A stretch of 32,655 nt of DNA from Ruminococcaceae bacterium UBA4306 (GTDB lineage: Bacteria; Bacillota; Clostridia; Oscillospirales; Acutalibacteraceae). The notes below the pieces were generated by a model, which saw only the letters and a program-made list of their open reading frames with translations, made no database searches and had not been told where the DNA came from. The translations under genes were made by a program, and so were the position numbers. Within the stretch, counting starts at the first letter, position 1. Each line of letters starts with the position of its first letter. Of this stretch, positions 24,073 to 31,924 are shown piece after piece. The stretch spans positions 1 to 32,655 of the forward strand of contig DGUQ01000172.1 in NCBI GenBank assembly GCA_002394725.1. Reading direction: 5' to 3'.

Positions 24073-25401
24073 ATGCCAAGTGTAGGAATCGTTTCCCTCG
24101 GCTGCGCAAAAAATCGAGTAGACGCCGAGATGATGATGTATCAACTGAATCAGGCAGGTTTTCAGCTCAAGGAAGACCCTGCCATGGCTGACGCCGTGAT
24201 CGTCAACACCTGCGGCTTTATCGAATCCGCCAAGCAGGAAAGCATCGATGAGATCCTCGAGCTTGCCATGCTGAAAAAGGAAGGCAAGATCAAGGCGATC
24301 ATCGTCACAGGCTGTCTTGCCGAGCGCTACAACAGCGACGTCATGAAGGAGCTCAGCGAGGTGGATGCCGTCATCGGCATCGGCAAAAACGCCGACATCG
24401 CCGCCGTGGTGCAACAGGCTCTTGCCGGACAAAAGGTAGAGGCTTTTCCCGACAAAATGCTCCTGCCCATGGAGGGCGGCCGCGTACAGAGCACCGAACC
24501 CCACTGGGCGTATCTCAAGATCGCCGACGGCTGTGACAACTGCTGTACCTACTGCGCGATTCCGCTGATCCGCGGCTCCTTCCGCTCACGCAAGATGGAA
24601 ACGATTGTCGAAGAAGCCGAACGCCTCGTGCATAACGGCGTCAGAGAACTCAACGTCATCGCGCAGGATACCACACGCTACGGTGAGGACAATTACGGCA
24701 AGCTGATGCTTCCCGAATTACTCCGCCGCCTGTGCAAGATCGAGGATCTGCGCTGGATCCGCGTGCTGTACTGCTACCCCGACCGCCTGACCGACGAGCT
24801 GCTCGACACGATCCGTGAAGAGGATAAGATCGTCAACTATATTGACCTGCCGCTCCAGCACTGTAACGGCAGGGTGCTGCGCGCGATGAACCGCCGCGGC
24901 GATAAAGAGAGCCTGATCAAGCTCGTACAGCATATCCGTGAGAAGATCCCCGGCGTGATCCTGCGCACTACTTTGATCACGGGCTTCCCCGGTGAAACGG
25001 AGGAAGAATTCGAGGAACTGAGCGACTTTGTCGCACAGACGGGCTTTGAGCGCCTCGGATGCTTCGCGTACTCGCAGGAGGAGGATACCCCTGCCGCACT
25101 GCTGCCCGACCAGATCGACGAGGACGTCAAGAAACGCCGTGCCGAGATCATCACCGAGCAGGAAGCGCTGATCATGGACAAATGGTGTCAGAGCATGATC
25201 GGCAAAGAGGTGGAGGTGCTCACCGACGGCTTTGACCGCTATGCGGACTGCTTCTTCGGGCGCTCCGCCTATGACGCGCCCGAGGTCGACCCCTGCGTAT
25301 TCTTCACCACCCCTGAGCGCAAGCCGCATTCGGGCGAGCTCGTACGCGTGCGCGTCACCGATCATATCGACTGCGATCTGGTCGGCGAGATGATCGATTA
25401 A
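24073..25401 (+). CDS. rimO: Ribosomal protein S12 methylthiotransferase RimO
   Basis: A 442-residue radical SAM enzyme of the methylthiotransferase family, expected to add a methylthio group to the conserved Asp of ribosomal protein S12. The N-terminal UPF0004 domain carries cluster ligands C11, C47 and C81. The radical SAM cluster is C154-x3-C158-x2-C161. The C-terminal TRAM domain covers about 380-442. SLGCAKNRVD and DNCCTYCAIPLIRG distinguish RimO from MiaB. The start at 24073 is preceded by TTGAGGAA within the recX end; an ATG at 24058 inside recX is less suitable. It is likely on the recA-recX transcript. Confidence 0.95.
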   Translation: MPSVGIVSLGCAKNRVDAEMMMYQLNQAGFQLKEDPAMADAVIVNTCGFIESAKQESIDEILELAMLKKEGKIKAIIVTGCLAERYNSDVMKELSEVDAVIGIGKNADIAAVVQQALAGQKVEAFPDKMLLPMEGGRVQSTEPHWAYLKIADGCDNCCTYCAIPLIRGSFRSRKMETIVEEAERLVHNGVRELNVIAQDTTRYGEDNYGKLMLPELLRRLCKIEDLRWIRVLYCYPDRLTDELLDTIREEDKIVNYIDLPLQHCNGRVLRAMNRRGDKESLIKLVQHIREKIPGVILRTTLITGFPGETEEEFEELSDFVAQTGFERLGCFAYSQEEDTPAALLPDQIDEDVKKRRAEIITEQEALIMDKWCQSMIGKEVEVLTDGFDRYADCFFGRSAYDAPEVDPCVFFTTPERKPHSGELVRVRVTDHIDCDLVGEMID

Positions 25402-25472
25402 CAAGTCATTTCAACCTTGAATATACGGAGGACAATCTCCTCCCCTACTCTTTCACTCTGAAAGGTTTTATT

Positions 25473-26069
25473 ATGAAGAAAATGAACCTACCCAATAAGC
25501 TGACGCTCCTGCGCATTATCTTGGTTCCGGCGGTCATTGCCGCGATCCTGATCGATTTTCCGTTCCACTTTTTGGCAGCGGGAATTCTGTTCGGCGCCGC
25601 CGCGATCACCGACGCGCTGGACGGCAAGATCGCGCGCCGCGACAATCTGATCACCGACTTCGGTAAATTCGCCGATCCGCTGGCGGACAAGATCCTCGTG
25701 ATCTCCGTGATGGTCTGCTTTGTCAAGCTGAACCTATGCGGCGCGATCCCACTGATCATCATCATTTTCCGTGAATTCGCCGTCACCTCGATCCGCCTTG
25801 TCGCCGCGGCAAAAGGCAAGGTCATTGCCGCCAACATGTGGGGCAAGGTCAAGACCGTGACCCAGATCATCGCGATCGTATCGGTATTTTTGATGCAGTT
25901 CATCTACGAGATCCTCGAACGCACCATGACCGACCCTGTCGCATTGACCGGCATTTATGACGTCTTCAACACCATCGGACAGGTCATGTTCTGGATCGTT
26001 GCCGTTATCACCGTCATCTCCGGCGTCATCTATCTCAAGGATAACAAGGACGTCATCAGCGATATGTAA
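25473..26069 (+). CDS. pgsA: CDP-diacylglycerol-glycerol-3-phosphate phosphatidyltransferase PgsA
   Basis: A 198-residue membrane enzyme making phosphatidylglycerol phosphate from CDP-diacylglycerol and glycerol 3-phosphate, the committed step to phosphatidylglycerol. The CDP-alcohol phosphotransferase motif D-x2-D-G-x2-A-R-x8-G-x3-D-x3-D is present from about residue 47: DALDGKIARR, then FGKFADPLADKI. Hydrophobic segments lie at about 11-28, 32-46, 80-105, 130-150 and 166-186. GAAAGG at 25459-25464 supports the start, 71 bp after rimO. The rimO-pgsA order is common in Firmicutes. Confidence 0.94.
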   Translation: MKKMNLPNKLTLLRIILVPAVIAAILIDFPFHFLAAGILFGAAAITDALDGKIARRDNLITDFGKFADPLADKILVISVMVCFVKLNLCGAIPLIIIIFREFAVTSIRLVAAAKGKVIAANMWGKVKTVTQIIAIVSVFLMQFIYEILERTMTDPVALTGIYDVFNTIGQVMFWIVAVITVISGVIYLKDNKDVISDM

Positions 26070-26111
26070 ATCTGTTACTCACCGACTTTTGTCGGCTCAA
26101 ACATCGATACA

Positions 26112-26160
26112 TTCCCTCAGTCGCCGGAAGGCGACAGCTCCCGTTACCAAAGGGAGCCAA
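26112..26160 (+). repeat. Short double-hairpin intergenic repeat
   Basis: GTCGCC-ggaa-GGCGAC (26120-26135) is followed by GCTCCC (26137-26142) pairing with GGGAGC (26152-26157). The CCCTCAGTCG...CAGCTCCC...GGGAGCC layout looks like a common gut Clostridia intergenic repeat. It sits just upstream of the T-box promoter and could also help end the pgsA transcript. Confidence 0.5.
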
Positions 26161-26168
26161 AAAAACAG

Positions 26169-26197
26169 TTGCAAAATCGCAAGCAATCGTATATAAT
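26169..26197 (+). promoter_or_regulatory. Promoter of the T-box-cysE-cysS operon
   Basis: TTGCAA (26169-26174), 17 bp and TATAAT (26192-26197). The T-box leader begins within about 10 bp downstream. Confidence 0.8.
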
Positions 26198-26204
26198 AGG
26201 ATAG

Positions 26205-26445
26205 ATATCAAAAGGCTGTGAACAGGAAAAGTAGCTTTACGGATGCTAACAGAGAGGACGGCAAATGCTGGAAGCCGTCTTAGCAAAAGTTCAGTGAAAT
26301 GCGCCTGTGAGCTGACTGCAGGAAATGGCAGTCCGTCAGTCCGCGTTAAGGACAATGGCTTGTTTTGAGCCTTAAAGAGCGTAATTTACGCTGAATTTGG
26401 GTGGAACCACGGCGCTGTCGTCCCTTCGGATGACAGCGCTTTTTA
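26205..26445 (+). ncRNA. T-box leader specific for tRNA-Cys
   Basis: This leader RNA senses uncharged tRNA. Stem I closes with ACAGG (26222-26226) and CCTGT (26304-26308), with an AGTA motif at 26230-26233 and an AGAGAGG motif near 26251. The specifier TGC (26300-26302, a Cys codon) is followed by a purine, as usual. The conserved T-box GGGTGGAACCACGG is at 26399-26412; its UGGA (26402-26405) matches the UCCA end expected of tRNA-Cys, whose discriminator base is U. The terminator stem GCGCTGTCGTCC/GGATGACAGCGC (26412-26423/26428-26439) and a T-run complete the switch. Uncharged tRNA-Cys would prevent termination and turn on cysE and cysS. Confidence 0.94.
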
Positions 26446-26446
26446 T
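26412..26446 (+). terminator. T-box terminator hairpin
   Basis: A 12-bp stem with one G-U pair and loop CTTC, followed by TTTTTATT. It competes with the antiterminator that contains the T-box sequence. Confidence 0.92.
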
Positions 26447-26454
26447 TGTGAAAA

Positions 26455-26525
26455 CACTACCAATCGGGTGTGGGCAGAGCCCACCCTTCACCATTCACCG
26501 TTCACTATTCACCATTCACCGAAAC
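26455..26525 (-). repeat. Dispersed repeat, reversed copy with TTCACCA arms
   Basis: On the plus strand CAATCGGGTG is followed by the hairpin GTGGGC-AGA-GCCCAC and four to five imperfect TTCACCATTCACC units (26487-26520). Read on minus, it shows the same core (GC hairpin then CACCCGATTG) as the elements at 18250 and 31925. It lies between the T-box terminator and the cysE ribosome site, so it is part of the cysE mRNA leader. Confidence 0.55.
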
Positions 26526-26540
26526 AAGGATTTGATTATT

Positions 26541-27242
26541 ATGTTTGACACACTACGAGCCGATCTGGACGCTTACCTGCTGCGCGACCCCGCGGCGCGC
26601 AACAAGATGGAGGTATTCTTCCTCTACTCGGGCTACAAGGCGGTGCGCAAATACCGCCGCGCGCACTGGTTCCAGATCCACAACATGAAGTTCATCGCAC
26701 GCTGGCTGAGTCAGCGCGCGCGCCATAAAACGGGCGTCGAGATCCATCCCGGCGCGACCATCGGCAAGGGGCTGGTGATCGACCACGGCATGGGCGTCGT
26801 CATCGGCGAGACCACCGTGATCGGCGACAACTGCCTGATCTACCAGAACGTCACCCTCGGCGGTACGGGCAAGGATCAGGGCAAGCGTCATCCTACCCTC
26901 GGCGACAACGTGATGGTCGGCTCGGGCGCAAAGGTGCTCGGACCGTTCAAGGTCGGCGATAACTCCCGTATCGCGGCAGGCGCGGTCGTCCTCACCGAGA
27001 TACCGCCCAACTCCACCGCGGTCGGCGTACCGGCACGTGTCGTGCGCATCAACGGCGTACGTCCCGATCTGCTCGACCAGATCCACTACTCCGATCCCGT
27101 GGCGCAGGAGCTCTGCCGTATGCACAACGAGATCCAACAGCTCAGTAACGAGGTTCGCTATCTGGAAAAGAACGTCAGTCAGGCAGTCGAACTCGCCGCG
27201 ACCTCACACAAAGATCAATCGCAGAAAGGAAGTCCATCATGA
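26541..27242 (+). CDS. cysE: Serine O-acetyltransferase CysE
   Basis: A 233-residue enzyme acetylating L-serine with acetyl-CoA, the first step of cysteine synthesis. The helical N-terminal part covers about 1-65. The left-handed beta-helix of hexapeptide repeats runs from IHPGATIGKGLVIDHGMGVV (~70-89) through NVTLGGTGK, GDNVMVGSGAKVLG and AAGAVVLTEIP, with catalytic His in the IDHGMG segment. The C-terminal tail carries a coiled-coil-like helix. The start at 26541 has AAGGA in front; the open frame further upstream runs into the T-box and the repeat. It overlaps cysS by 4 bp (ATGA). Control is by the Cys T-box. Confidence 0.95.
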   Translation: MFDTLRADLDAYLLRDPAARNKMEVFFLYSGYKAVRKYRRAHWFQIHNMKFIARWLSQRARHKTGVEIHPGATIGKGLVIDHGMGVVIGETTVIGDNCLIYQNVTLGGTGKDQGKRHPTLGDNVMVGSGAKVLGPFKVGDNSRIAAGAVVLTEIPPNSTAVGVPARVVRINGVRPDLLDQIHYSDPVAQELCRMHNEIQQLSNEVRYLEKNVSQAVELAATSHKDQSQKGSPS

Positions 27243-28693
27243 TTTTATACAACACCCTCGGCGGCACCCGACAGGAATTCATCCCCCATGAGGAGGGCAA
27301 GGTGAAGATGTACACCTGCGGCCCCACCGTCTACCACTACGCCCATATCGGCAACCTGCGCACCTACATCATGGAGGATGTGCTCGAAAAATACTTCCGC
27401 TACGTAGGCTACGACGTACTGCGTGTGATGAACATCACTGATGTGGGACATCTCAGCTCCGACGCGGACACAGGCGAGGATAAAATGCTCGCGGGCGCCA
27501 AGCGTGAGCACAAAAGCGTCATGGATATCGCACGGTTCTACACCGACGCATTCTTCTCAGACGCCGAGAAGCTCAACATCAAAAAGCCCGATGTCATCGA
27601 GCCTGCCACCAACTGCATTCCCGAGTTCATCGAGATGGTACAGACCCTGATCGATAAGGGCTATGCGTACCTTGCCGGCGGCAACGTTTATTTTGATACC
27701 AGTAAGCTCGACAATTATTATGTTTTCGGCAACATGAACGAGGACGAATTGCAGGTCGGCGTGCGTGACGACGTCAATGAGGACAGCAATAAGCGCAACA
27801 AAAACGACTTTGTTCTCTGGTTCACCCAGAGTAAGTTTGAGGATCAGGCGCTCAAGTGGGAATCCCCGTGGGGACTGGGCTATCCCGGCTGGCACATCGA
27901 GTGCTCCGCGATCTCCCTCAAGCACGCCGGCGAATACCTCGACATCCACTGCGGCGGCATCGACAACGCTTTCCCCCACCACACCAACGAGATCGCGCAG
28001 AGTGAAGCCTACCTCGGTCATCAGTGGTGCCCCTACTGGTTCCATGTCCTGCACCTGCTCGACAAGCGCGGCAAAATGAGTAAGAGTAAGGGCGGCTTTT
28101 TGACCGTATCCCTGCTGGAGGAAAAGGGCTATGATCCCCTCGCCTACCGCTTCTTCTGCCTGCAATCCCACTACCGCAAGCCGCTGGTATTCTCCTTTGA
28201 GAACCTCGACAACACCGTGCAGGCGTACAACAAGCTGGTCGCGAAGATCGCAAAGCTCAGCAAGGACGGCGAGCCCGATCTCGACGCCGCAAAGCCGTAT
28301 CAGGAGAAATTCAAAGCGGCGCTCGACAACGACCTGAACACCTCCCTCGCAATCACCGCGCTCTATGATGTACTCAAGGGCAAGCTCGACGACGCGACCA
28401 AGCGTTATCTGATCGCCGACTTTGACCGCGTGCTGTCCCTCGGACTGATCGAGGCGGCTGACGCGGAGCTCGAGAAGGCAGCAAAGGCAGAAGCCGAGAA
28501 AGCGGCACAGCAGCTGGCATATCTCGAAGAAAAAGGACTGTCCAAGGACTGGGTCGACGAGCAGATCACGGCGCGCGCCGCGGCAAAAGCCGACAAGAAC
28601 TGGGCGGAGGCCGACCGCATCCGTGACGAGCTGTTAGAGAAAGGCATCGTCATCAAGGACAGCAAAAACGGCGCTACCTGGGAAATCAAATAA
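27239..28693 (+). CDS. cysS: Cysteinyl-tRNA synthetase
   Basis: A 484-residue class I aminoacyl-tRNA synthetase that charges tRNA-Cys. The HIGH-type motif appears as HIGN, directly after [10 protein letters not shown] with zinc ligand C27. Further zinc-site segments are GWHIECSA and [11 protein letters not shown], and the KMSKS loop is at 279-283. The C-terminal anticodon-binding part includes an Ala/Glu/Lys-rich helix around 405-430 and a final [16 protein letters not shown], typical of the family. GAAAGGAAG at 27226-27234 supports the start. Co-transcription with cysE behind one Cys T-box links amino-acid supply and charging. Confidence 0.97.
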   Translation: MILYNTLGGTRQEFIPHEEGKVKMYTCGPTVYHYAHIGNLRTYIMEDVLEKYFRYVGYDVLRVMNITDVGHLSSDADTGEDKMLAGAKREHKSVMDIARFYTDAFFSDAEKLNIKKPDVIEPATNCIPEFIEMVQTLIDKGYAYLAGGNVYFDTSKLDNYYVFGNMNEDELQVGVRDDVNEDSNKRNKNDFVLWFTQSKFEDQALKWESPWGLGYPGWHIECSAISLKHAGEYLDIHCGGIDNAFPHHTNEIAQSEAYLGHQWCPYWFHVLHLLDKRGKMSKSKGGFLTVSLLEEKGYDPLAYRFFCLQSHYRKPLVFSFENLDNTVQAYNKLVAKIAKLSKDGEPDLDAAKPYQEKFKAALDNDLNTSLAITALYDVLKGKLDDATKRYLIADFDRVLSLGLIEAADAELEKAAKAEAEKAAQQLAYLEEKGLSKDWVDEQITARAAAKADKNWAEADRIRDELLEKGIVIKDSKNGATWEIK

Positions 28694-28703
28694 GCAAAAA
28701 ATC

Positions 28704-28735
28704 ATGCCCTGTCCAATCGGATAGGGCATTTTTTC
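28704..28735 (+). terminator. Intrinsic terminator after cysS
   Basis: ATGCCCT-g-TCC (28704-28714), loop AATC and GGA-t-AGGGCAT, followed by TTTTTT. Strong stem with a one-base mismatch. Confidence 0.9.
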
Positions 28736-28768
28736 GTCTGCTGCCGCATATGCTGTATCGGTGATAAT

Positions 28769-29536
28769 ATGACGTTTGTGGTATTGACTAAGAAAAAGCT
28801 GATGATCCTGTTCTCCTGCGTGCTGATCGGCATCATAGCGATCACAGTTGCCTCCGAAACGGCAGGCAAGGCGGTCTATACCGCGACGGAACCGCGGCAG
28901 ATCCCGATCTACTACGTTGACGCCAAAGAAAAGGTCTGCGCTATTTCCTTTGACGCGGCATGGGGCAACGAGCAGACAAACACCCTGCTCGATATCCTCG
29001 ACCGATACGAGGTCAAAAGCACCTTCTTCCTCGTCAAGCAGTGGGTCGATCACTTCCCCGACGACGTCAAGGCGATCGCCGAACACGGTCACGACGTCGG
29101 CAACCATTCCTCCACCCATCCGCATATGGCACAGCTCAGCTCCGATGAGCAGCAGACTGAGATCACCGACTGCAATAACGCGATCGAAGCGCTGACAGGT
29201 ACCGCTCCGACACTGTTCCGCGCCCCCTACGGTGAATATAATGATGATCTCGTCAACAACCTCAGATCACGTGATATGTACTGCGTGCAGTGGAACATCG
29301 ACAGCCTCGACTGGAAGAACCCGACCCCCGACGAGATGGTCAGCCGCGTCAAAAGCAAGCTATGTCCCGGCTCGATCATCCTGATGCACAACGGCGCGAC
29401 CAATACGCCGGAGGCGCTCCCGAAGATCATCGAGATGATCCAAAGCGAGGGCTACACCATCATCCCCATCTCACAGCTGATCCCCGAGGGTGACTACTAC
29501 ACCGACCACGAGGGTAAGATGATCCTGAGCGAATAG
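28769..29536 (+). CDS. PdaB-like polysaccharide deacetylase
   Basis: A 255-residue protein with an N-terminal membrane anchor (about 10-28) and a NodB/CE4 domain outside the membrane. Motif 1 reads FDAAWG (D62), where standard CE4 enzymes have TFDDG, so the second, metal-binding Asp is absent; PdaB-type sporulation proteins vary in the same place. Metal-site histidines H113 and H117 (NHSSTHPH), the RAPYGEYN motif from R151, DSLDW and LMHNGA with H207 are kept. PdaB acts in spore cortex maintenance in Bacillus; a spore role here is inferred. The start is supported only by a weak GGTGAT site. It has its own terminator and may be monocistronic. Confidence 0.87.
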   Translation: MTFVVLTKKKLMILFSCVLIGIIAITVASETAGKAVYTATEPRQIPIYYVDAKEKVCAISFDAAWGNEQTNTLLDILDRYEVKSTFFLVKQWVDHFPDDVKAIAEHGHDVGNHSSTHPHMAQLSSDEQQTEITDCNNAIEALTGTAPTLFRAPYGEYNDDLVNNLRSRDMYCVQWNIDSLDWKNPTPDEMVSRVKSKLCPGSIILMHNGATNTPEALPKIIEMIQSEGYTIIPISQLIPEGDYYTDHEGKMILSE

Positions 29537-29562
29537 CGTCCCCATTCTCTGATAACAAACAA

Positions 29563-29595
29563 GAGCAGCGGATTTCCGCTGCTCATTTCTTTCTT
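29563..29595. terminator. Terminator between convergent genes
   Basis: GAGCAGCGG (29563-29571), loop ATTT, CCGCTGCTC (29576-29584), followed by ATTTCTTTCTTT on plus. The stem can also serve the minus-strand gene that ends at 29605. Confidence 0.85.
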
Positions 29596-29604
29596 TATAT
29601 TGGC

Positions 29605-30078
29605 TCAGCCGCCGTTCATTACAGCGTCAAGCACCTGTTCCTTCAACCGATCCAGAGGGCTTTTGTCGGGGATGAGTTGTGTCGGGTCCGGCTTATGCTG
29701 CGGCAAACAGGACGCCGAGCTGAAGCTCTTCATCTGAATGACGATATGTTCGTTCTTGACCAGCTCAAACAGCTTGTCGATCGTCGGGCAGGTCTGCACC
29801 GCGCGAATGAGCTGTTCCTTGGTGTGTCGGGGCGCGTTCTTTCGCGCCGCGTCCATGACCGCCTGCCGCACTTGGATCTTCAGGCTTTCCAGCGGCGAGA
29901 GATCGGGGATCTGCTTGGGCGCTTGTTTGGGGAGGGATGAAGCGGAGTGAAAGCTCTGCATCTGTATCACGATATGCTCGTTTTTAACGATCTCAAAGAG
30001 CTTGTCGATCGTCGGACAAGTCTCGATCGCTCTGAGGATCTGCTCGGTCGTATGTCTTCGATAACCCTGTTTTGGCAA
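29605..30078 (-). CDS. Unknown protein made of two copies of one ~70-residue unit
   Basis: A 157-residue soluble, basic protein read from TTG at 30078, chosen because AAAGGAGG lies about 8 bases upstream; the longer open frame to 30183 runs through the promoter. It consists of two near-copies of the pattern HTxEQxxRAxxTCPTIDKLFE, then xVKNEHIVIQMxSFxSASxLP, then a Pro/Lys linker and SPLxxLKxQVxxAVM. The DNA of the copies is also visibly similar, so the gene arose by an internal duplication. There is no signal peptide, membrane segment or known motif; each unit keeps a single TCPTIDK cysteine. No function can be assigned. It is divergent from the small acidic gene at 30329. Confidence 0.75.
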   Translation of the reverse strand: MPKQGYRRHTTEQILRAIETCPTIDKLFEIVKNEHIVIQMQSFHSASSLPKQAPKQIPDLSPLESLKIQVRQAVMDAARKNAPRHTKEQLIRAVQTCPTIDKLFELVKNEHIVIQMKSFSSASCLPQHKPDPTQLIPDKSPLDRLKEQVLDAVMNGG

Positions 30079-30154
30079 GAGACTTCCTCCTTTCCCCTGT
30101 TTTGCGGCATGATTATTGCCGCCGACGTTCTCACTAAAGTGCATTATCGGTTCT

Positions 30155-30183
30155 ATTATAATCGAAAGCTGACGGATTTTCAA
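30155..30183 (-). promoter_or_regulatory. Promoter of the duplicated-unit gene
   Basis: On the minus strand TTGAAA (30183-30178), 17 bp, TATAAT (30160-30155). It gives a leader of about 70 nt before the TTG at 30078 and rules out the ATG at 30183 as a start. Confidence 0.75.
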
Positions 30184-30210
30184 GTAAAAGTAAACTTATT
30201 ATGAAGTTTA

Positions 30211-30239
30211 TTTACAATATCCTCGTTTTGTGCTATTCT
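30211..30239 (+). promoter_or_regulatory. Promoter of the acidic protein-muramidase-luxS group
   Basis: TTTACA (30211-30216), 17 bp, TATTCT (30234-30239), with an extended TG at 30231-30232. It diverges from the minus promoter at 30183-30155, with 27 bp between them. Confidence 0.6.
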
Positions 30240-30268
30240 ATGAGGGACTCAAAAAGACACAATCCATT

Positions 30269-30312
30269 GTCATTGCGAGGGCGGATACGTCTGTCCATCC
30301 CACGACGATCGA
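30269..30312 (+). repeat. Second GTCATTGCGAGGG dispersed repeat copy
   Basis: GTCATTGCGAGGG at 30269-30281 matches 3849-3861 exactly; both are followed by degenerate sequence containing TCCATCC. It lies in the 5' leader of the small acidic gene. Confidence 0.5.
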
Positions 30313-30328
30313 AATCACAGGAGAGAAC

Positions 30329-30487
30329 ATGGCTTATTTAGACGATAATCATGATCATTTATACACAGCAGACGATCCGCTTGAGGAGCTCGACCGCGAG
30401 CTTGCCGAGCTGAAAGCGTCGCTCGATGAGCTCGACGGCATGACCGTCCCCGATCAAGAAAAACATCCCGAACACGAAGATAACTGA
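30329..30487 (+). CDS. Small acidic helical protein, 52 aa
   Basis: A 52-residue, strongly acidic protein starting MAYLDDNHDHLYTADDP, with a heptad-like EELDRELAELKASLDELDG stretch that should form an amphipathic helix or coiled coil. CAGGAGAG at 30319-30326 supports the ATG at 30329; the longer reading from 30230 would cross the promoter and repeat. It has no recognised family. It lies 17 bp before the muramidase gene, so it is probably in the same transcript. Confidence 0.65.
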   Translation: MAYLDDNHDHLYTADDPLEELDRELAELKASLDELDGMTVPDQEKHPEHEDN

Positions 30488-30504
30488 CAGAAACCGAGGC
30501 ACAT

Positions 30505-31425
30505 ATGAAGCATTCAAAAACTCCCACCCCCTCCGGCGGCAAGCGTGCGATCATCATCATCGCGGTGATCGTCCTCTCCGCCGCGCTGATCATCGGCGTC
30601 GGCTACGGCGCGATGCGCATATTGAATCCGAAAAGCACGACAGACCCCACCTTAGCGACCGCCGCAGGTGAGGTCGTCACTATCAACGACTCCGTCATGG
30701 GCGACATCGAGCTGCAAACCGTCAAGGGCGCCGAGGTCAACACCTACACGGCGGACAACCTTGTCACCGATGAGAACGGTATCCCTGCCTATTATGAAAA
30801 CGGCAAGAAGATCTCGCATCTGGGCGTCGATCTCAGTGAATTCCAGGGCGACGTTGACTTTGCGGCAATGAAGGAAGCAGGTGTCGAATTCGTCATGCTG
30901 CGTATCGGCGGCCGCTATTACGGCGACGACGGCGTACTCTACACGGACAAGAATTTTGATACCAACTACGAAAAGGCAAAAGCCGCAGGGCTCAAGGTCG
31001 GCGCGTACTTCTTCTCACAGGCGATCAGCGCCGAGGACGCGAAGCAAGAGGCAAACTACACCCTCGAAAAACTCAACAAGCGACAGCTCGACTACCCCAT
31101 CGCCCTCGACTGGGAGAATATCGCCGAGGAGGAAGCGCGCACCGACAAGGTGACGGGCGATCAGCTGACCGATATCGCCGAGACCTTCTGCGATACCATT
31201 GAAGCAGCAGGCTACAAATCGATCGTCTACTCCAACACCCAGCAGATGTTCATCATGTACGATTTTGAGACCATGAAGGATTATGACTTCTGGCTCGCCG
31301 ACTACCGCGAATTCCCCACCATGTACTACAAGTTCGATATGTGGCAGTACACGATGACCGGCTCCATCGCCGGGGTGGAGGGAACCGTTGACATGAATAT
31401 CAGCTTCACCGATTTTACCGATTGA
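30505..31425 (+). CDS. Membrane-anchored GH25 muramidase
   Basis: A 306-residue protein with a cytoplasmic Lys/Pro-rich start, a single membrane helix (about 14-37) and an extracellular glycoside hydrolase family 25 domain from about residue 103. GH25 enzymes cut the N-acetylmuramic acid to N-acetylglucosamine bond of peptidoglycan. The active-site acids are visible: D109 in HLGVDLSEFQG, D202 and E204 in ALDWEN. MLRIGGRYY, LKVGAYFFSQA, YSN and WQYT are also typical. GAGG at 30496-30499 precedes the ATG. The anchored form suggests wall remodelling rather than a secreted defence enzyme. luxS follows 43 bp later. Confidence 0.92.
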   Translation: MKHSKTPTPSGGKRAIIIIAVIVLSAALIIGVGYGAMRILNPKSTTDPTLATAAGEVVTINDSVMGDIELQTVKGAEVNTYTADNLVTDENGIPAYYENGKKISHLGVDLSEFQGDVDFAAMKEAGVEFVMLRIGGRYYGDDGVLYTDKNFDTNYEKAKAAGLKVGAYFFSQAISAEDAKQEANYTLEKLNKRQLDYPIALDWENIAEEEARTDKVTGDQLTDIAETFCDTIEAAGYKSIVYSNTQQMFIMYDFETMKDYDFWLADYREFPTMYYKFDMWQYTMTGSIAGVEGTVDMNISFTDFTD

Positions 31426-31468
31426 TCGCCGCATGACAACCGAAAACAAATCCGAACGGAGAAACAAT

Positions 31469-31924
31469 ATGAAAACCATCCAAAGCTTTACCGTCAATCA
31501 TGATAAATTAGAAAAAGGCGTGTACCTCTCACGCGTAGACGGAGCGGTACGCACCTATGATCTGCGGTTTGTCAAGCCGAACACGCTGCCGTTCCTCGAT
31601 CCAAAGGCGATGCACACGATCGAGCACCTGTGCGCGACCTACGCGCGCAATTCCGACAAAAGCGATCATGTCGTTTACTTCGGCCCGATGGGCTGTCGCA
31701 CAGGCTTTTACTTTTTGACGACCGGGCTGAGCGACGCCGAGTCTCTCGCGCTGATAAAGGACGTTATCCGACAATCCATGAACCATCAGGGCGAGATCCC
31801 CGGCAACAGCCGTATCGAGTGCGGCAACTATCTCGAACACGACCTCGACCAAGCGCTCTCCGACCTCAAGGCATACTACGAGGTCATCAAGAACAAAACC
31901 GAGCAGGACATGAAATATAATTAG
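31469..31924 (+). CDS. luxS: S-ribosylhomocysteine lyase LuxS
   Basis: A 151-residue metalloenzyme that splits S-ribosylhomocysteine into homocysteine and the precursor of autoinducer-2, part of methyl-cycle recycling. Metal ligands H49 and H53 (HTIEH) with catalytic E52, catalytic C76 in FGPMGCRTGF, and metal ligand C118 in IECGNYLEHD are all present, and the length is near the usual 150-160. CGGAGAA at 31456-31462 places the start at 31469 rather than 31433. It follows the muramidase gene and ends beside a dispersed repeat. Homocysteine made here feeds sulfur amino acids, a loose link with cysE and cysS. Confidence 0.96.
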   Translation: MKTIQSFTVNHDKLEKGVYLSRVDGAVRTYDLRFVKPNTLPFLDPKAMHTIEHLCATYARNSDKSDHVVYFGPMGCRTGFYFLTTGLSDAESLALIKDVIRQSMNHQGEIPGNSRIECGNYLEHDLDQALSDLKAYYEVIKNKTEQDMKYN

